64,000 nt of DNA from Haloarcula hispanica ATCC 33960 (GTDB lineage: Archaea > Halobacteriota > Halobacteria > Halobacteriales > Haloarculaceae), in the NCBI RefSeq assembly GCF_000223905.1, contig NC_015948.1, positions 1,612,001-1,676,000 of the forward strand, in the 5' to 3' direction. A program made the translations under genes and the position numbers. How positions within the stretch are numbered: position 1 is the stretch's first letter; each line of letters begins with the position of its first letter. The notes under the pieces were generated by a model, which had not been told where the DNA came from, did no database searches, and worked only from the letters and a program-made list of their open reading frames with translations. Below are positions 55,435 through 64,000 of the stretch, piece by piece.

Positions 55435-57597
55435 CTAGCGGTCGACTCGGACAGTCGTCCGAACGTCCCGAGACGACCGGCCGATTTCGACGGTGTAGGT
55501 CCCGGAATCGACTGTCCAGCCGGAATCCGTGTCGTACCGCGAAAACGCCAGGTCGTCCAATGTCAGTTCCACCGTCTGCCGTTCGCCGGCGTCCAACTGC
55601 ACGGCCTCGAACCCGGTGAGTTCGCGCTCCGGGCGGTCGGCGTCAGCCGTGGACGGCGGTCGGACGTAGGCCTGGACGACCTCTCGACCCGGCCTGTCGG
55701 CGACGTTCTCGACGGGGACTGCGACAGTCTGCTCGTCCGTTGCTTCGGCATCGCCGTACTCGAACGCCGCGTACGAGTGGCCGTGGCCGAACGGGTAGGT
55801 CGGGTCCACATCCGCGTCGTCGAAGTGTCGGTAGCCGATAAAGACGCCCTCATCGTAGTGGACTTCGTCATCGACACCGGGATAGCGGCGTTCAGTCCCT
55901 GCAGTCGGATACTCGCTTTCTGGGGCGAACGTGACCGGGAGCCGACCGCTCGGATCGCGGTCGCCATAGAGGACGGCGGCCGCCGCGTCCCCGTCCGCCT
56001 GCCCGGGATACCACTGTTCGAGGACCGCGGCCACGTCCTCCCGCCACGGGAGTTCTACGGGGCCGCCGGACCTGACGACGACCACGGTGTTCTCGTTGGC
56101 TGCGGCGACGGCCGAAACGAGCTCGTCCTGCTGGCCCGGCAGCGCCAGCGAATCGCGGTCCCGCGCCTCCGTCGTCGCGTCGCGGACGAACACGACGGCG
56201 ACATCGGCGGACTCGGCTGCCGTGACGGCGTCGTCGAGCGATGGTTCCCGGTCGGCTGTGTCGCCAGCCGCACCGTCGGTTTCGTCGTCCTCGCCGACGA
56301 ACGGCAGGAGGTCGAACAGCGAAACGGATTCGATTTGCGGGACGCCGAACGCTGTCGTGACTGCGCCCTCGGAACGAGATTCGATCCCGTCGACCGGGGT
56401 AACCGAGTGGATCGGCGTTGTTTCTGAGGAGCCACCACCGCCCAGTTTCGGCTCGTCGATATTCGGCCCGATGACGGCCACGTCCGCCCCGTCATCCAGC
56501 GGCAGGACGCCGTCGTTGTCGAGCAACACGGTTCCGCGGGCCGCAACGGCCGAAGCGATATCTCGGTGTCGCTGGCTGTCGAGTTCGCCCACCGACGCGT
56601 CGCTGCTTTCACCGGCTTCGGCAGTAGTCCGATTACTGTCCAGCCGCCCGAATCGATCTATCTGGCCGAGAATCCGCCGAACCATGTCGTCCAGCCGGCC
56701 GGCCGGGACTTCGCCGCCGTCGATGGCATCGGCGAGCGGGTCGCCGAACAGGCCCGCCCGCGTTGCGTCCGGGATGCCGTCGGGCCACTCGAACTCCTCG
56801 TCGCCATCCGCGGTGTCGCTGTCGGCGGCTTCCGCTGCGCCGGGGGCCGCCACGCCGGGCATCTCCAGGTCCATGCCTGCATTCGCCGCGTCGACGGTGC
56901 TCTCCAGTCCGTACCAGTCCGAGACGACGTAGCCGTCGAACCCCCACTCGCCTTTGAGTACGTCGCCGACGAGGCGCTCGTGGTCGCTCATGTGCGTGCC
57001 GTTCACTCGGTTGTACGCCGTCATCACCGACCCGACGCCGGCGTCGACGGCCGCGCGGAACGGCGGGAGGTACAGCTCTCGGAGGGTCCGCTCGTCCACT
57101 TCGGCGCTAACGGTCGTGCGGTGTGTCTCCTGGTTGTTTGCGACGAAGTGTTTCACTGTCGCCGCGATATCCGCGGACTGAATGCCGTCGATAAGGCCGG
57201 CCCCGACAGCGCCGGCGTGGACCGGGTCCTCGGAGAGATACTCGAAGTTGCGACCGCAGTGTGGAATCCGGATGATGTTCACGCCGGGCGCGAGCAACGC
57301 GTCCTGATCGAGCGCCGTCGCCTCGCGGCCCATCGCCGCTCCCTGTCGCCGAGCCAGGTCGAGGTCGAACGTCGCCGCGGTCGCAATCGACGCCGGAAAG
57401 GCGGTCGCACGTTGGCCCTCAGCGCGGATTCCCAGCGGCCCGTCGACGAGGCGAAACGGCGGAATCCCGGCCGCCTCAACGCCAGAGATGTATCCCGTCG
57501 CTGTGCCTTCCGGGTCGGTTGCGCCGCGAACGAGCGCGAGTTTCTGTTCGCGGGACAGCCGGGCGAGCACCGCTCCAATGTGGTCGTCGTCAGCCAT
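55435..57597 (-). CDS. Glycoside hydrolase family 3 beta-glucosidase-like enzyme
   Basis: A 720-residue GH3 enzyme from ATG 57597. The N-terminal domain has KHFVANNQETHR and the nucleophile Asp in GYVVSDWYGLESTVDAANAG; a second domain has GTVLLDNDGVLPLDD and a C-terminal fibronectin III-like domain (VVQAYVRPPSTADADRPERE). It should hydrolyse beta-glucosides or xylosides. No signal peptide is visible, so it is cytoplasmic. An acidic insertion (AEAADSDTADGDEEFEWPDG) is present. Confidence 0.9.
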   Translation of the reverse strand: MADDDHIGAVLARLSREQKLALVRGATDPEGTATGYISGVEAAGIPPFRLVDGPLGIRAEGQRATAFPASIATAATFDLDLARRQGAAMGREATALDQDALLAPGVNIIRIPHCGRNFEYLSEDPVHAGAVGAGLIDGIQSADIAATVKHFVANNQETHRTTVSAEVDERTLRELYLPPFRAAVDAGVGSVMTAYNRVNGTHMSDHERLVGDVLKGEWGFDGYVVSDWYGLESTVDAANAGMDLEMPGVAAPGAAEAADSDTADGDEEFEWPDGIPDATRAGLFGDPLADAIDGGEVPAGRLDDMVRRILGQIDRFGRLDSNRTTAEAGESSDASVGELDSQRHRDIASAVAARGTVLLDNDGVLPLDDGADVAVIGPNIDEPKLGGGGSSETTPIHSVTPVDGIESRSEGAVTTAFGVPQIESVSLFDLLPFVGEDDETDGAAGDTADREPSLDDAVTAAESADVAVVFVRDATTEARDRDSLALPGQQDELVSAVAAANENTVVVVRSGGPVELPWREDVAAVLEQWYPGQADGDAAAAVLYGDRDPSGRLPVTFAPESEYPTAGTERRYPGVDDEVHYDEGVFIGYRHFDDADVDPTYPFGHGHSYAAFEYGDAEATDEQTVAVPVENVADRPGREVVQAYVRPPSTADADRPERELTGFEAVQLDAGERQTVELTLDDLAFSRYDTDSGWTVDSGTYTVEIGRSSRDVRTTVRVDR

Positions 57598-57638
57598 ATC
57601 GCAGTTCACAGCCGAGCGGGCCTTATACTGTCGGCTGC

Positions 57639-59396
57639 TCAGGACGGCGTCTCAGAGAGCTGTGTCGACCTTGTTTCGAGCCCCGAAATGACGAGTTTCG
57701 CGCCGCCGGACCGGCTCTCCGTCATCTCGACGTCCCACCCGTGGGACTCGACGACGTGCTGGACGATGGCCAGTCCGAGGCCGGTCCCCGACTCGGAACT
57801 GGTGACGCCGTGCGTGAATACCTCCTCTCGTTCCTCGGGCGGCACGCCGGGGCCGTTGTCGCTGATCGTGAACCCGTCCGGGGTGGCGTCAACGCGTATC
57901 GTTACCCCCGCGCCGCCGTGTGCCACACTGTCGTCGGACCCTGTCCGACTGTGCCCGTGGTCAGCGCTGTCGTCGGCATCTGGTCGACTGCCTGTGGAAC
58001 CATGTTCCACACTGTTCCGAACCACGTTTTCGAACAGTTGCAGGAGCTGGTCACGGTCGCCGATAATCTCCCGGTCGCCGTCGATTCGCAGCGTCGCCTT
58101 GCCGGTGTCGACGTGGCCCCAGGCCGCCTTCGCCAGCGCCGAAAGCTGTAGCTCGACCCTGTCAGTCGTCTTTTCGTCGCGGGCGAAGGCGAGTACCTCG
58201 TCGATGAGGCTACTCATCCGGTCGTGGGCCTCCTCGACACGGTCGAACTCTTCGGGGTCGTTCCGCTCTCGGGCCAGCGCCAGTCGGCCCGAGGCCACGT
58301 TCAGCGGGTTCCGGAGGTCGTGGGAGAGGACAGCGGCGAACTGGTCGAGCTGCTGGTTCCGGCGTTCGAGTTCCCGCTCGCGCTCTTTCTGCTCGGTGAT
58401 TTCGTGGACGAGAAACACGCGTCCGACCAGCGCGTCGTGGGAGTCATACAGCGGGGTGAGTTGGACGTCGAAAAACCGGTCGCGCTGCTCGATGACGGCC
58501 TGCGTTTCCTCGGCGTCGTCGTTCAGGCCGCGGTACTTTTCCAGTAGCTTTGGCGACGTTTCGAGCGCGTCCTCGACGGATTTCCCGACGCTATCTTCGT
58601 CCCCGAGCAGTTGCCGGCCGACGTCGTTGGCCTCGATTATCGTATCGTCCGTATCGACGACGAACACAGCGCTGTTGAGGGATTCGACGACCTCCCGGTA
58701 GGCGACCGGCGAGATGTCCAGCAGTCGGCCTTTGAAAAACGCCCACGAGAGCGTGAGCCCGGTGCCAGCCAGCAACAGCGGTGTAAATTCGATTGCGGTA
58801 TCACCGAAGATGCTGACAACGCTCCCGAACCACGGGAGCACGATAGCCAGTAGGACGGCGTACACCTGCTTCCGGTACAGGCCGCCGGAGACGAGTGCGT
58901 AGTGGATGAGAAGCGCACTCGACACGGCGATGAGTGCATAGGAGTATACCAGATGCCCCCAGAAGACCGGTCCAGGGGTTATCTCCCAGCCGTACATACC
59001 AGCGTCCGTCGGGCCGGAGATAGCGTATATCGCACCGTCGGGGCCGACAAACAGCGCGGCAAAGAACACGAGAGGTTCGACAGCCAGTAACGCGACGGCC
59101 CGCCAGCCGAGATACCGGTCGCGGCCGGTGTAGGCCAGCGCGAACACGAACAGGCCGGCCATCGCGGGCATCACGCCGACGTACAGGCCGTACGCGAAGA
59201 ACAGAGCCAACTCAGTCCCGCGCGTCAAAACACCGACCGCGGCACAGAGGTCCCATATCGAGAGCCCGGCGAGCAGAACAGAGAGCGCGGTCCCGCCGGG
59301 AGAGTCACGCCGGCTCCACGCGTACACCGACAGCGTCCCGAGGACAACGGCCACGACAAGCAGGGAAAAGGCATATGCAACGAGCAGCGTGGCCAT
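57639..59396 (-). CDS. Membrane sensor histidine kinase with 7TM and PAS domains
   Basis: A 585-residue kinase from ATG 59396 (MATLLVAYAFSLLVVAVVLG). The first ~230 residues have seven hydrophobic helices (histidine-kinase 7TM domain); then a PAS domain (SLNSAVFVVDTDDTIIEAND), HisKA motif VLSHDLRNPLNVASGRLALA, and an ATPase domain with VRNSVEHG, DNGPGVPPEE and GTGLGLAIVQHVV. A Ser/Gly/Asp-rich linker interrupts the ATPase domain. No response regulator is next to it. Confidence 0.9.
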   Translation of the reverse strand: MATLLVAYAFSLLVVAVVLGTLSVYAWSRRDSPGGTALSVLLAGLSIWDLCAAVGVLTRGTELALFFAYGLYVGVMPAMAGLFVFALAYTGRDRYLGWRAVALLAVEPLVFFAALFVGPDGAIYAISGPTDAGMYGWEITPGPVFWGHLVYSYALIAVSSALLIHYALVSGGLYRKQVYAVLLAIVLPWFGSVVSIFGDTAIEFTPLLLAGTGLTLSWAFFKGRLLDISPVAYREVVESLNSAVFVVDTDDTIIEANDVGRQLLGDEDSVGKSVEDALETSPKLLEKYRGLNDDAEETQAVIEQRDRFFDVQLTPLYDSHDALVGRVFLVHEITEQKERERELERRNQQLDQFAAVLSHDLRNPLNVASGRLALARERNDPEEFDRVEEAHDRMSSLIDEVLAFARDEKTTDRVELQLSALAKAAWGHVDTGKATLRIDGDREIIGDRDQLLQLFENVVRNSVEHGSTGSRPDADDSADHGHSRTGSDDSVAHGGAGVTIRVDATPDGFTISDNGPGVPPEEREEVFTHGVTSSESGTGLGLAIVQHVVESHGWDVEMTESRSGGAKLVISGLETRSTQLSETPS

Positions 59397-59477
59397 TGAC
59401 GTATAATCCGGCTCTGCGAGTAAATGGGTTCCGCCCAGTTCGAGGGATTTACCCACTCGCTCGGCATACCGGCGGGT

Positions 59478-59747
59478 ATGCCTGTCGACAAGCAAGAGTT
59501 CGACGAGATACTGTCGTTCGAGCTCCACGAACCCGCGGACATTCTCGACGCCGACAAACTGTACACCATCCCGGAAATCGCCCGCCTCCTGCAGGGCCTC
59601 CCGGCGGACGCCGAACTCAGCGAGGCCAGCGAGTCGGTGTTCATCGACTGGGCCATCCCGTGGATGATCTTCAATCAGGACGACCTCGTCATCGCCGACC
59701 CGCAGGACGACGACGTCGTCGGGCTGTACGGCCTCGCTGAGTCATGA
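59478..59747 (+). CDS. DUF5827 family protein
   Basis: An 89-residue haloarchaeal protein starting MPVDKQEFDEILSFELHEPA; an ATG 54 bases upstream exists but overlaps the kinase promoter. LYTIPEIARLLQGLPADAEL and FIDWAIPWMIFNQDDLVIAD match the DUF5827 family by memory. It overlaps the next gene as ATGA. Function unknown. Confidence 0.82.
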   Translation: MPVDKQEFDEILSFELHEPADILDADKLYTIPEIARLLQGLPADAELSEASESVFIDWAIPWMIFNQDDLVIADPQDDDVVGLYGLAES

Positions 59748-60568
59748 AGCTCCTCGTTGCCGGCAGTGACCGGGTCGACGCGGGCAAGACCACGTTCAGC
59801 GTCGGCCTGCTCGAACGGACCAGCGCTCAGGGGTTCAAGCCCAGAGCGGGCAACAACTACTGGTTCGACCACGACGACTATCAGCGAGCGACAAACGAGG
59901 GGCGGCTGTACGGCAAGGACGCCAAGCGCCTCGCGGCCGCGTCACCGAGCGATGTCGCACCGGAAGAGATCAATCCGATTCACCGCCTCTGGCACCCCTC
60001 ACCGGGAGCCGAGACGGGCCTGCTCGGGAAAGAAAACCAGCAGTTCGTCGTGGACCGGGTCGGCCGTCCGAGTTCTGAAACCGGGGTCGAATACGTCGTC
60101 AACGGGACCGTCGACCTGCCGGAGTCCGTTGCCGAACGACTCCCGGTTGCCAACGCGCCACGGGTCACCTCAGTCGCCGATTTCAACGACCTGATGCGGG
60201 TGATGCACGTCGAGGCACTGGAGTCACTCGCCGCGGACATCGAGACGACGGACCGGGCGGTCGTAGAGTCCTACGGCGACGTGGCCCGGCCGCTGTCGGG
60301 CATCGAACCGGACGCCGTGGCCGTCGTCGAGCCGGGACGAGCACGCATCTACGACGGCGACCGGTACAGCAAGGCCTGTCAGATCGCCACCGGTGGTCCC
60401 GGCGACGGCCAACTGGAGGAACGGGTGCCGAACGTCGTCGACCTTATCGAGCAGGTCGCCGCGGTGCGCCTGCCCGCGCTCGACAGCGAGCAGCGCAACG
60501 ACCCGGCGGCGGTCGCCGATGCGTACGACCACGCCTACGACGCCTTGCTGGCCTGTGCCTTCGACTAA
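59744..60568 (+). CDS. P-loop ATPase of unknown role
   Basis: A 274-residue protein with KLLVAGSDRVDAGKTTFSVG at the start, a P-loop of the deviant GxxxxxGKT form seen in MinD/BioD-like proteins. It has regular mixed alpha/beta sequence. It is coupled to the DUF5827 gene by ATGA. Substrate unknown; possibly a GTPase-like or dethiobiotin-synthase-like fold. Confidence 0.78.
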   Translation: MKLLVAGSDRVDAGKTTFSVGLLERTSAQGFKPRAGNNYWFDHDDYQRATNEGRLYGKDAKRLAAASPSDVAPEEINPIHRLWHPSPGAETGLLGKENQQFVVDRVGRPSSETGVEYVVNGTVDLPESVAERLPVANAPRVTSVADFNDLMRVMHVEALESLAADIETTDRAVVESYGDVARPLSGIEPDAVAVVEPGRARIYDGDRYSKACQIATGGPGDGQLEERVPNVVDLIEQVAAVRLPALDSEQRNDPAAVADAYDHAYDALLACAFD

Positions 60569-60589
60569 AACTATCGCTCAGCCGCAGCC

Positions 60590-61165
60590 TCAGAACTTCG
60601 CGGCCTGCAGGGCCAGTTCGATGTCCTGATACGGCGCGTCGGTGACGCTCGGCCCGTGGCCGGTGTGCATCTCCTGTAGGTCCTCGTCGACAACCGACAG
60701 CACCTGCTCGATACTGTCGACGAGCAGACTACGGTCGCCTTCGTCGAGGTCGGTCCGGCCGAAGCTCCCGTTGGCGAATACGAGGTCGCCGGCGAACAGG
60801 ACGCCGGCTTCGTCCGAGTAGAAGCAGAGATGGTCGTTCTTGTGGCCGGGCGTGTGCAGCGCCCGGTAGTCGTGGTCACCTAGCTGTATCGTTCCGTCAT
60901 CAGCGATAGCGTGCTCGACACCGTCCTGGTCCGTGTCGTAGCCGTACACCGGCACGTCGAAGGCGTCGACGACGCTGTCGAGGTTCTCGACGTGGTCGTA
61001 GTGGGTGTGGGTGACCGCAACAGCGTCGATGTCGTCGACGTGCTCTTCGACGGCCGACACCACGTCGAACTCGTTGCCGACGTCGACCAGAACGGTTCGG
61101 TCCCCAGTGACGAGGAACACGTTGCTCGTGAAGGCCTGCTGCCCACGGGCGAGGTTTCGGATCAT
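60590..61165 (-). CDS. Metallo-beta-lactamase fold hydrolase
   Basis: A 191-residue MBL protein. The motif VTHTHYDHVENLD supplies HxHxDH, and the later LHTPGHKNDHLCFYSDEAGV LFAGDLVF gives the other metal ligands. Glyoxalase II-like or quorum-quencher-type activity is possible. Length is short for the family but complete. Confidence 0.88.
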   Translation of the reverse strand: MIRNLARGQQAFTSNVFLVTGDRTVLVDVGNEFDVVSAVEEHVDDIDAVAVTHTHYDHVENLDSVVDAFDVPVYGYDTDQDGVEHAIADDGTIQLGDHDYRALHTPGHKNDHLCFYSDEAGVLFAGDLVFANGSFGRTDLDEGDRSLLVDSIEQVLSVVDEDLQEMHTGHGPSVTDAPYQDIELALQAAKF

Positions 61166-61287
61166 TACAGGCCTGTTTGCCGTCGTCCCGGATGTGGGTA
61201 TCGTTCTGTCACCGGCCGAGACGCGCTACACGCCCGCACCCACAGGGCTATGTACGTGGATATGCAAACGGGGGATAGTAGAACATT

Positions 61288-61872
61288 ATGTCAGATTCGG
61301 ACCTACCTGTGGTGCTTATCGTCGAAGACGAACCAGATGTTGCCGAGACGTACAAACTGTGGCTGCAACAGGAGTACGAGGTCCGCATGGCACAGAACGG
61401 CGACGAGGGCCTGGAGCAACTGGACGCGGATGTCGATGTCGTGTTGCTCGACCGGATGATGCCCGGACTTTCCGGGGACGAAGTGCTGGAGCGTATTCGC
61501 GAGCGGAAGCTGGGCTGTCGGGTGGCAATGGTCACTGCCGTCGAACCGGACTTCGATATTCTGGAGATGGGCTTTGATGCATACCTCTCAAAGCCGATCC
61601 GGAGCGAACAGCTCCACGAGACGGTCGACAATCTGCTCGACCGCTCCGAGTACGACTCTCTGCTGCAGGAGTACTACGCGCTCGTCGAGAAGCAGGCGAC
61701 GCTGGAAGCGACGAAATCGAGCGCAGAGCTGGCGGAGAGCGACCAGTACGACGAACTGACCCAGAGAGTCGCAGAGATGCGAGACGACCTCTCGGAGACA
61801 CTCGGTGGCATCGAAGACGACTCCGATTTCATCGCAACGCTTCGCGGACTGAGCGACGATGAAGACAACTGA
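61288..61872 (+). CDS. HalX-domain response regulator
   Basis: A 194-residue regulator. The receiver domain has VVLIVEDEPDVAETYKLWLQ, the phosphoacceptor Asp in VDVVLLDRMMPGLSGDE and LSKPIR. The C-terminal 70 residues are the HalX helical domain (YYALVEKQATLEATKSSAEL). It is coupled with the RAD55-like gene. No kinase is adjacent, though two orphan kinases lie in this window. Confidence 0.9.
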   Translation: MSDSDLPVVLIVEDEPDVAETYKLWLQQEYEVRMAQNGDEGLEQLDADVDVVLLDRMMPGLSGDEVLERIRERKLGCRVAMVTAVEPDFDILEMGFDAYLSKPIRSEQLHETVDNLLDRSEYDSLLQEYYALVEKQATLEATKSSAELAESDQYDELTQRVAEMRDDLSETLGGIEDDSDFIATLRGLSDDEDN

Positions 61873-61882
61873 GCGACAAACA

Positions 61883-62542
61883 ATGTATGATCTCACCTCA
61901 GTACTAGAGTTCGATGCGCTCAGTGAGGTCCGGCCAGGGTCCAGCATCCTGATCTCCGGCCCAGCAATGAGCGGGAAGGAACGACTCGCATACGATATTC
62001 TCGCCGATGGTCTGCGAAAGGACGACGGCGCAGTGGTCGTGACGACCGGAGACGGCGCGGGCAGCGTCGTCGAGGAGTTCCGGTCGCTCGTGCCCGACCT
62101 CGACGACTCCCAGCTCGGTGTCATCGACTGTCGGGGCGAAGGTGGCACGGACGAGGAGGCAATCGGCAACGCCCACGCCCACCACGTCTCTTCGCCCGGT
62201 GATCTCACCGGCATCGGTATCGGCATCACGAAGGCGCTGGAGGGACTACACAACGCCGGCAACGAACAGGGCCGTCTGGCCCTCGTCTCGCTGTCGACGA
62301 TGCTGACCTACACGGACAAGAAGACCGTGTTCAAGTTCTGTCATGTGCTGTCCTCGCGGCTGGACTCCGCGGGCTACATCGGCGTGTTCACCATCGACTC
62401 GGGAGCCCACGACGACCAGACACTGCAGGTCATCAAGCAGGCGTTCGACGGGATGATCGACGTGCGCGACGCCGAGGGCGGCGGCCGCGAGGCCCGCGTG
62501 CTCGGCCTCGCCGGCGAGCCGACCGACTGGCAGGACATCTGA
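61883..62542 (+). CDS. RAD55/KaiC-like RecA-superfamily ATPase
   Basis: A 219-residue RecA-fold protein from ATG 61883 (MYDLTSVLEFDALSEVRPGS); an alternative ATG at 61859 overlaps the HalX gene. The P-loop SGPAMSGKERLAYD is a degenerate Walker A, and RLALVSLSTMLTYTDKKTVF is the Walker B region. Such proteins pair with HalX or bacterio-opsin-activator-type regulators in haloarchaea and may be signalling partners rather than recombinases. Confidence 0.85.
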   Translation: MYDLTSVLEFDALSEVRPGSSILISGPAMSGKERLAYDILADGLRKDDGAVVVTTGDGAGSVVEEFRSLVPDLDDSQLGVIDCRGEGGTDEEAIGNAHAHHVSSPGDLTGIGIGITKALEGLHNAGNEQGRLALVSLSTMLTYTDKKTVFKFCHVLSSRLDSAGYIGVFTIDSGAHDDQTLQVIKQAFDGMIDVRDAEGGGREARVLGLAGEPTDWQDI

Positions 62543-62624
62543 GTACGTCGCCATCCACAGGCGGTCCGAACCCCGTGTCGGTCCGGGAAGGAAGTATTTT
62601 GCCGCTCCGGTTCACCCACCCGAT

Positions 62625-63368
62625 ATGGACGTAAAGCTGCTCGAAGCCACAGACGACCCCGAGGACCTCATCTGCAAGGCAGCACGTAACGACTACAGCG
62701 ACACCTCCGTCGGCAGCCAGTCGTTCGAAGCGACGATGGCTGAGGTCGACGGAGACACCCTTGACGACAAGAAGGAGACGCTCATCGGCCACCTGCTCGA
62801 CCACGGCCACTTCGGTCCGTTCGAGCACGCGCAGGCGACCTTCGCCGTGGAGGGGGTCTCCCGCTCCTGTATGGCCCAGATCACCCGCCACCGCCACGTC
62901 TCCTTCGACGTGCAGTCGATGCGGTACGTCTCCTTCGACGACGTGGACCCCGAAGCCGTCCGGGAAGGCGAACTGGTCGTGACGCCGCCGTCCGCGACGG
63001 ACCCGGACTGGATCGGCCGGAACCAGCAGAAAGCGAGCGTCTCCGACGAGGAGTTCGAGGAGCGCACGGAAATATTCAAAGACACCATCGAACAGGCGGT
63101 CGAATCGTACCAGGAACTGCTTGAGCTGGGAATGCCACCGGAAGACGCTCGGTTCGTGCTGCCAATCGGAACAAAGGTGAACATCGTGATGTCGATGAAC
63201 GCCCGGATGCTGATGCACGTCGCGGACATGCGAGCCGCGGCGGACGCACAGTGGGAGATCCGGGAGATGACCGAGGAGATGCTCGACCTGGCAGCCGACT
63301 GGTGTCCCAAGACCTTCGACTACTACGAGCGGGAGATGAAGGGACGCAAGAACCGGCTCGCACCCTGA
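62625..63368 (+). CDS. thyX: FAD-dependent thymidylate synthase
   Basis: A 247-residue enzyme. The ThyX motif RHRHVSFDVQSMRY is at residues 88-101, matching RHRxxSxxxxSxRY, and VLPIGTKVNIVMSMNARML follows. It makes dTMP from dUMP using FAD and folate. No thyA is in the window. Confidence 0.95.
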   Translation: MDVKLLEATDDPEDLICKAARNDYSDTSVGSQSFEATMAEVDGDTLDDKKETLIGHLLDHGHFGPFEHAQATFAVEGVSRSCMAQITRHRHVSFDVQSMRYVSFDDVDPEAVREGELVVTPPSATDPDWIGRNQQKASVSDEEFEERTEIFKDTIEQAVESYQELLELGMPPEDARFVLPIGTKVNIVMSMNARMLMHVADMRAAADAQWEIREMTEEMLDLAADWCPKTFDYYEREMKGRKNRLAP

Positions 63369-63565
63369 CAGAGCCGCACTTCTCGCGGCAGTTCAGAACA
63401 GCTGTCTTCGGTCGTGGGCATCGACAATTGTTGGATCGACCTTGATACTCACAACGGCAATAGCGAGACACGAGCCGTTTTGTTGCGTCAACGACCGGAT
63501 TTCAGAGTATCAAAAGACGAAACGAGTACGACACATTCATTACCGCACATCCTAGATAAACAATT
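63369..63565. other. Short intergenic stretch after thyX
   Basis: No gene supported; an A+T-rich interval that probably includes the promoter of the small gene starting at 63566. Confidence 0.4.
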
Positions 63566-63739
63566 GTGTCTTACGAGGTTGAACGTCCCACCCGTCGGTC
63601 GGGCACTGCGTCTGATGTGATGTGTGCTGTCGACGATGTCGACGGCCAGCAGCGGTTCGTCATCGCCGATATTGCCCACGATGACATCTGGATTTCGATG
63701 GTAGCGGACGAGACCTGCACACTTACAGCCTGGCGATAG
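63566..63739 (+). CDS. Small haloarchaeal protein (DUF7556-like)
   Basis: A GTG-started frame of 57 codons: VSYEVERPTRRSGTASDVMC, then AVDDVDGQQRFVIADIAHDD, then IWISMVADETCTLTAWR. The latter part (VDGxxRFVIADI, DDxWxSM, LTAWR) matches a small family frequent in haloarchaea, probably DUF7556 by memory. An ATG at 63620 gives a shorter form. The antisense frame is a shadow with poor composition. Confidence 0.6.
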   Translation: MSYEVERPTRRSGTASDVMCAVDDVDGQQRFVIADIAHDDIWISMVADETCTLTAWR

Positions 63740-63873
63740 CGGGCCACCACCGGCTGTGACGGATTCTTGTAGATAGTTCCGGACAGTGCCGACCTCGGGG
63801 TCGACACAGACCGGGAAATCGCTCAAACAGTCCGTATGAAAAGTTTTTGTTGACCGCTCTGTGACGTAGGAGT

Positions 63874-64000
63874 ATGGAATACGACGACATGCTCGACCGG
63901 GCGATGGAGGAGACGCCCGAGATTGACGGCACAAGCGAGCGGTTCGAGGTCCCCGATCCAGACGTCCGACAGGAAGGGAACGTCACCGTCTACGAGAACT
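63874..64000 (+). CDS. Translation initiation factor aIF2 beta subunit (3' end outside window)
   Basis: The visible 42 codons read MEYDDMLDRAMEETPEIDGT, then SERFEVPDPDVRQEGNVTVY EN, which is the conserved start of haloarchaeal aIF2-beta. Only the N-terminal tail is in view, but this sequence is distinctive. The factor works with aIF2 alpha and gamma to deliver initiator tRNA to the ribosome. Confidence 0.85.
   Translation, partial: MEYDDMLDRAMEETPEIDGTSERFEVPDPDVRQEGNVTVYEN

Overview
The window looks like the main chromosome of a halophilic archaeon close to Haloarcula. The proteins are very acidic, codons are GC-rich, there is a haloarchaeal HalX response regulator and a KaiC/RAD55-like ATPase, a TFB remnant, UPF0179, DacZ, archaeal CobT and the start of aIF2-beta, and many genes are leaderless or start within ATGA/TGATG overlaps. 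The genus is an inference from general resemblance; no search was run.

Layout. (1) 1-7.6 kb is an A+T-richer accessory island: a sulfatase-like gene (cut by the window start), a GT4 glycosyltransferase, a tightly coupled five-gene minus-strand operon of RAMP-type (Cas7-like and Cas5/Csm4-like) proteins with no CRISPR array, Cas10, Cas1 or Cas2 in view, a decayed second GT4 gene and a frameshifted TFB pseudogene. (2) 7.6-23.9 kb is core: UPF0179, a small conserved protein, the four-gene prkA1-prkA2-yeaH-spoVR stress operon (SpoVR carries a full intein with a LAGLIDADG endonuclease), YjbQ, an acyl-CoA synthetase, a GlmU-like nucleotidyltransferase and a Tat lipoprotein. (3) 24.0-26.0 kb holds a MITE-like repeat, a duplicated 3' half of tRNA-Glu, a DUF234-type ATPase and the intact tRNA-Glu, which reads as a small integrated element. 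(4) 26.2-31.7 kb: a 3-hydroxyacyl-CoA dehydrogenase/enoyl-CoA hydratase fusion divergent from an acyl-CoA dehydrogenase (beta-oxidation), an IS1341-type tnpB element with one frameshift, and cysE.

(5) 31.76-37.1 kb: an AlkA-like DNA glycosylase gene is cut in two by an integrative element of about 4.7 kb, bounded by a perfect 16-bp direct repeat (ATATGCAACTCCTGTT at 32147-32162 and 36884-36899). Removing the element restores one continuous reading frame. The element carries a complete tyrosine recombinase, an RHH-like partner, a coupled operon of four small unknown genes, a micro-RHH gene, a possible small membrane protein and a long region with no evident gene.

(6) 37.1-64 kb is core again: an ATP-grasp/retropepsin-like fusion divergent from an aspartoacylase-family hydrolase; sdhCDB separated from sdhA by an inverted PAS histidine kinase; a cupin; a tRNA-like RNA with an abnormal anticodon region; cobT-cbiA; dacZ-mscS; purD with a LbH acyltransferase; a DUF255 thioredoxin-fold protein next to a thioredoxin; a GH3 glycosidase; a 7TM/PAS histidine kinase; a P-loop protein; an MBL hydrolase; a HalX regulator with a RAD55-like ATPase; thyX; a small DUF7556-like gene; and the first codons of aIF2-beta.

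The parts most worth a second look are the orphan RAMP operon, the precisely excisable element in the glycosylase gene, the SpoVR intein, the tRNA-Glu-flanked ATPase and the tRNA-like RNA at 45.5 kb.
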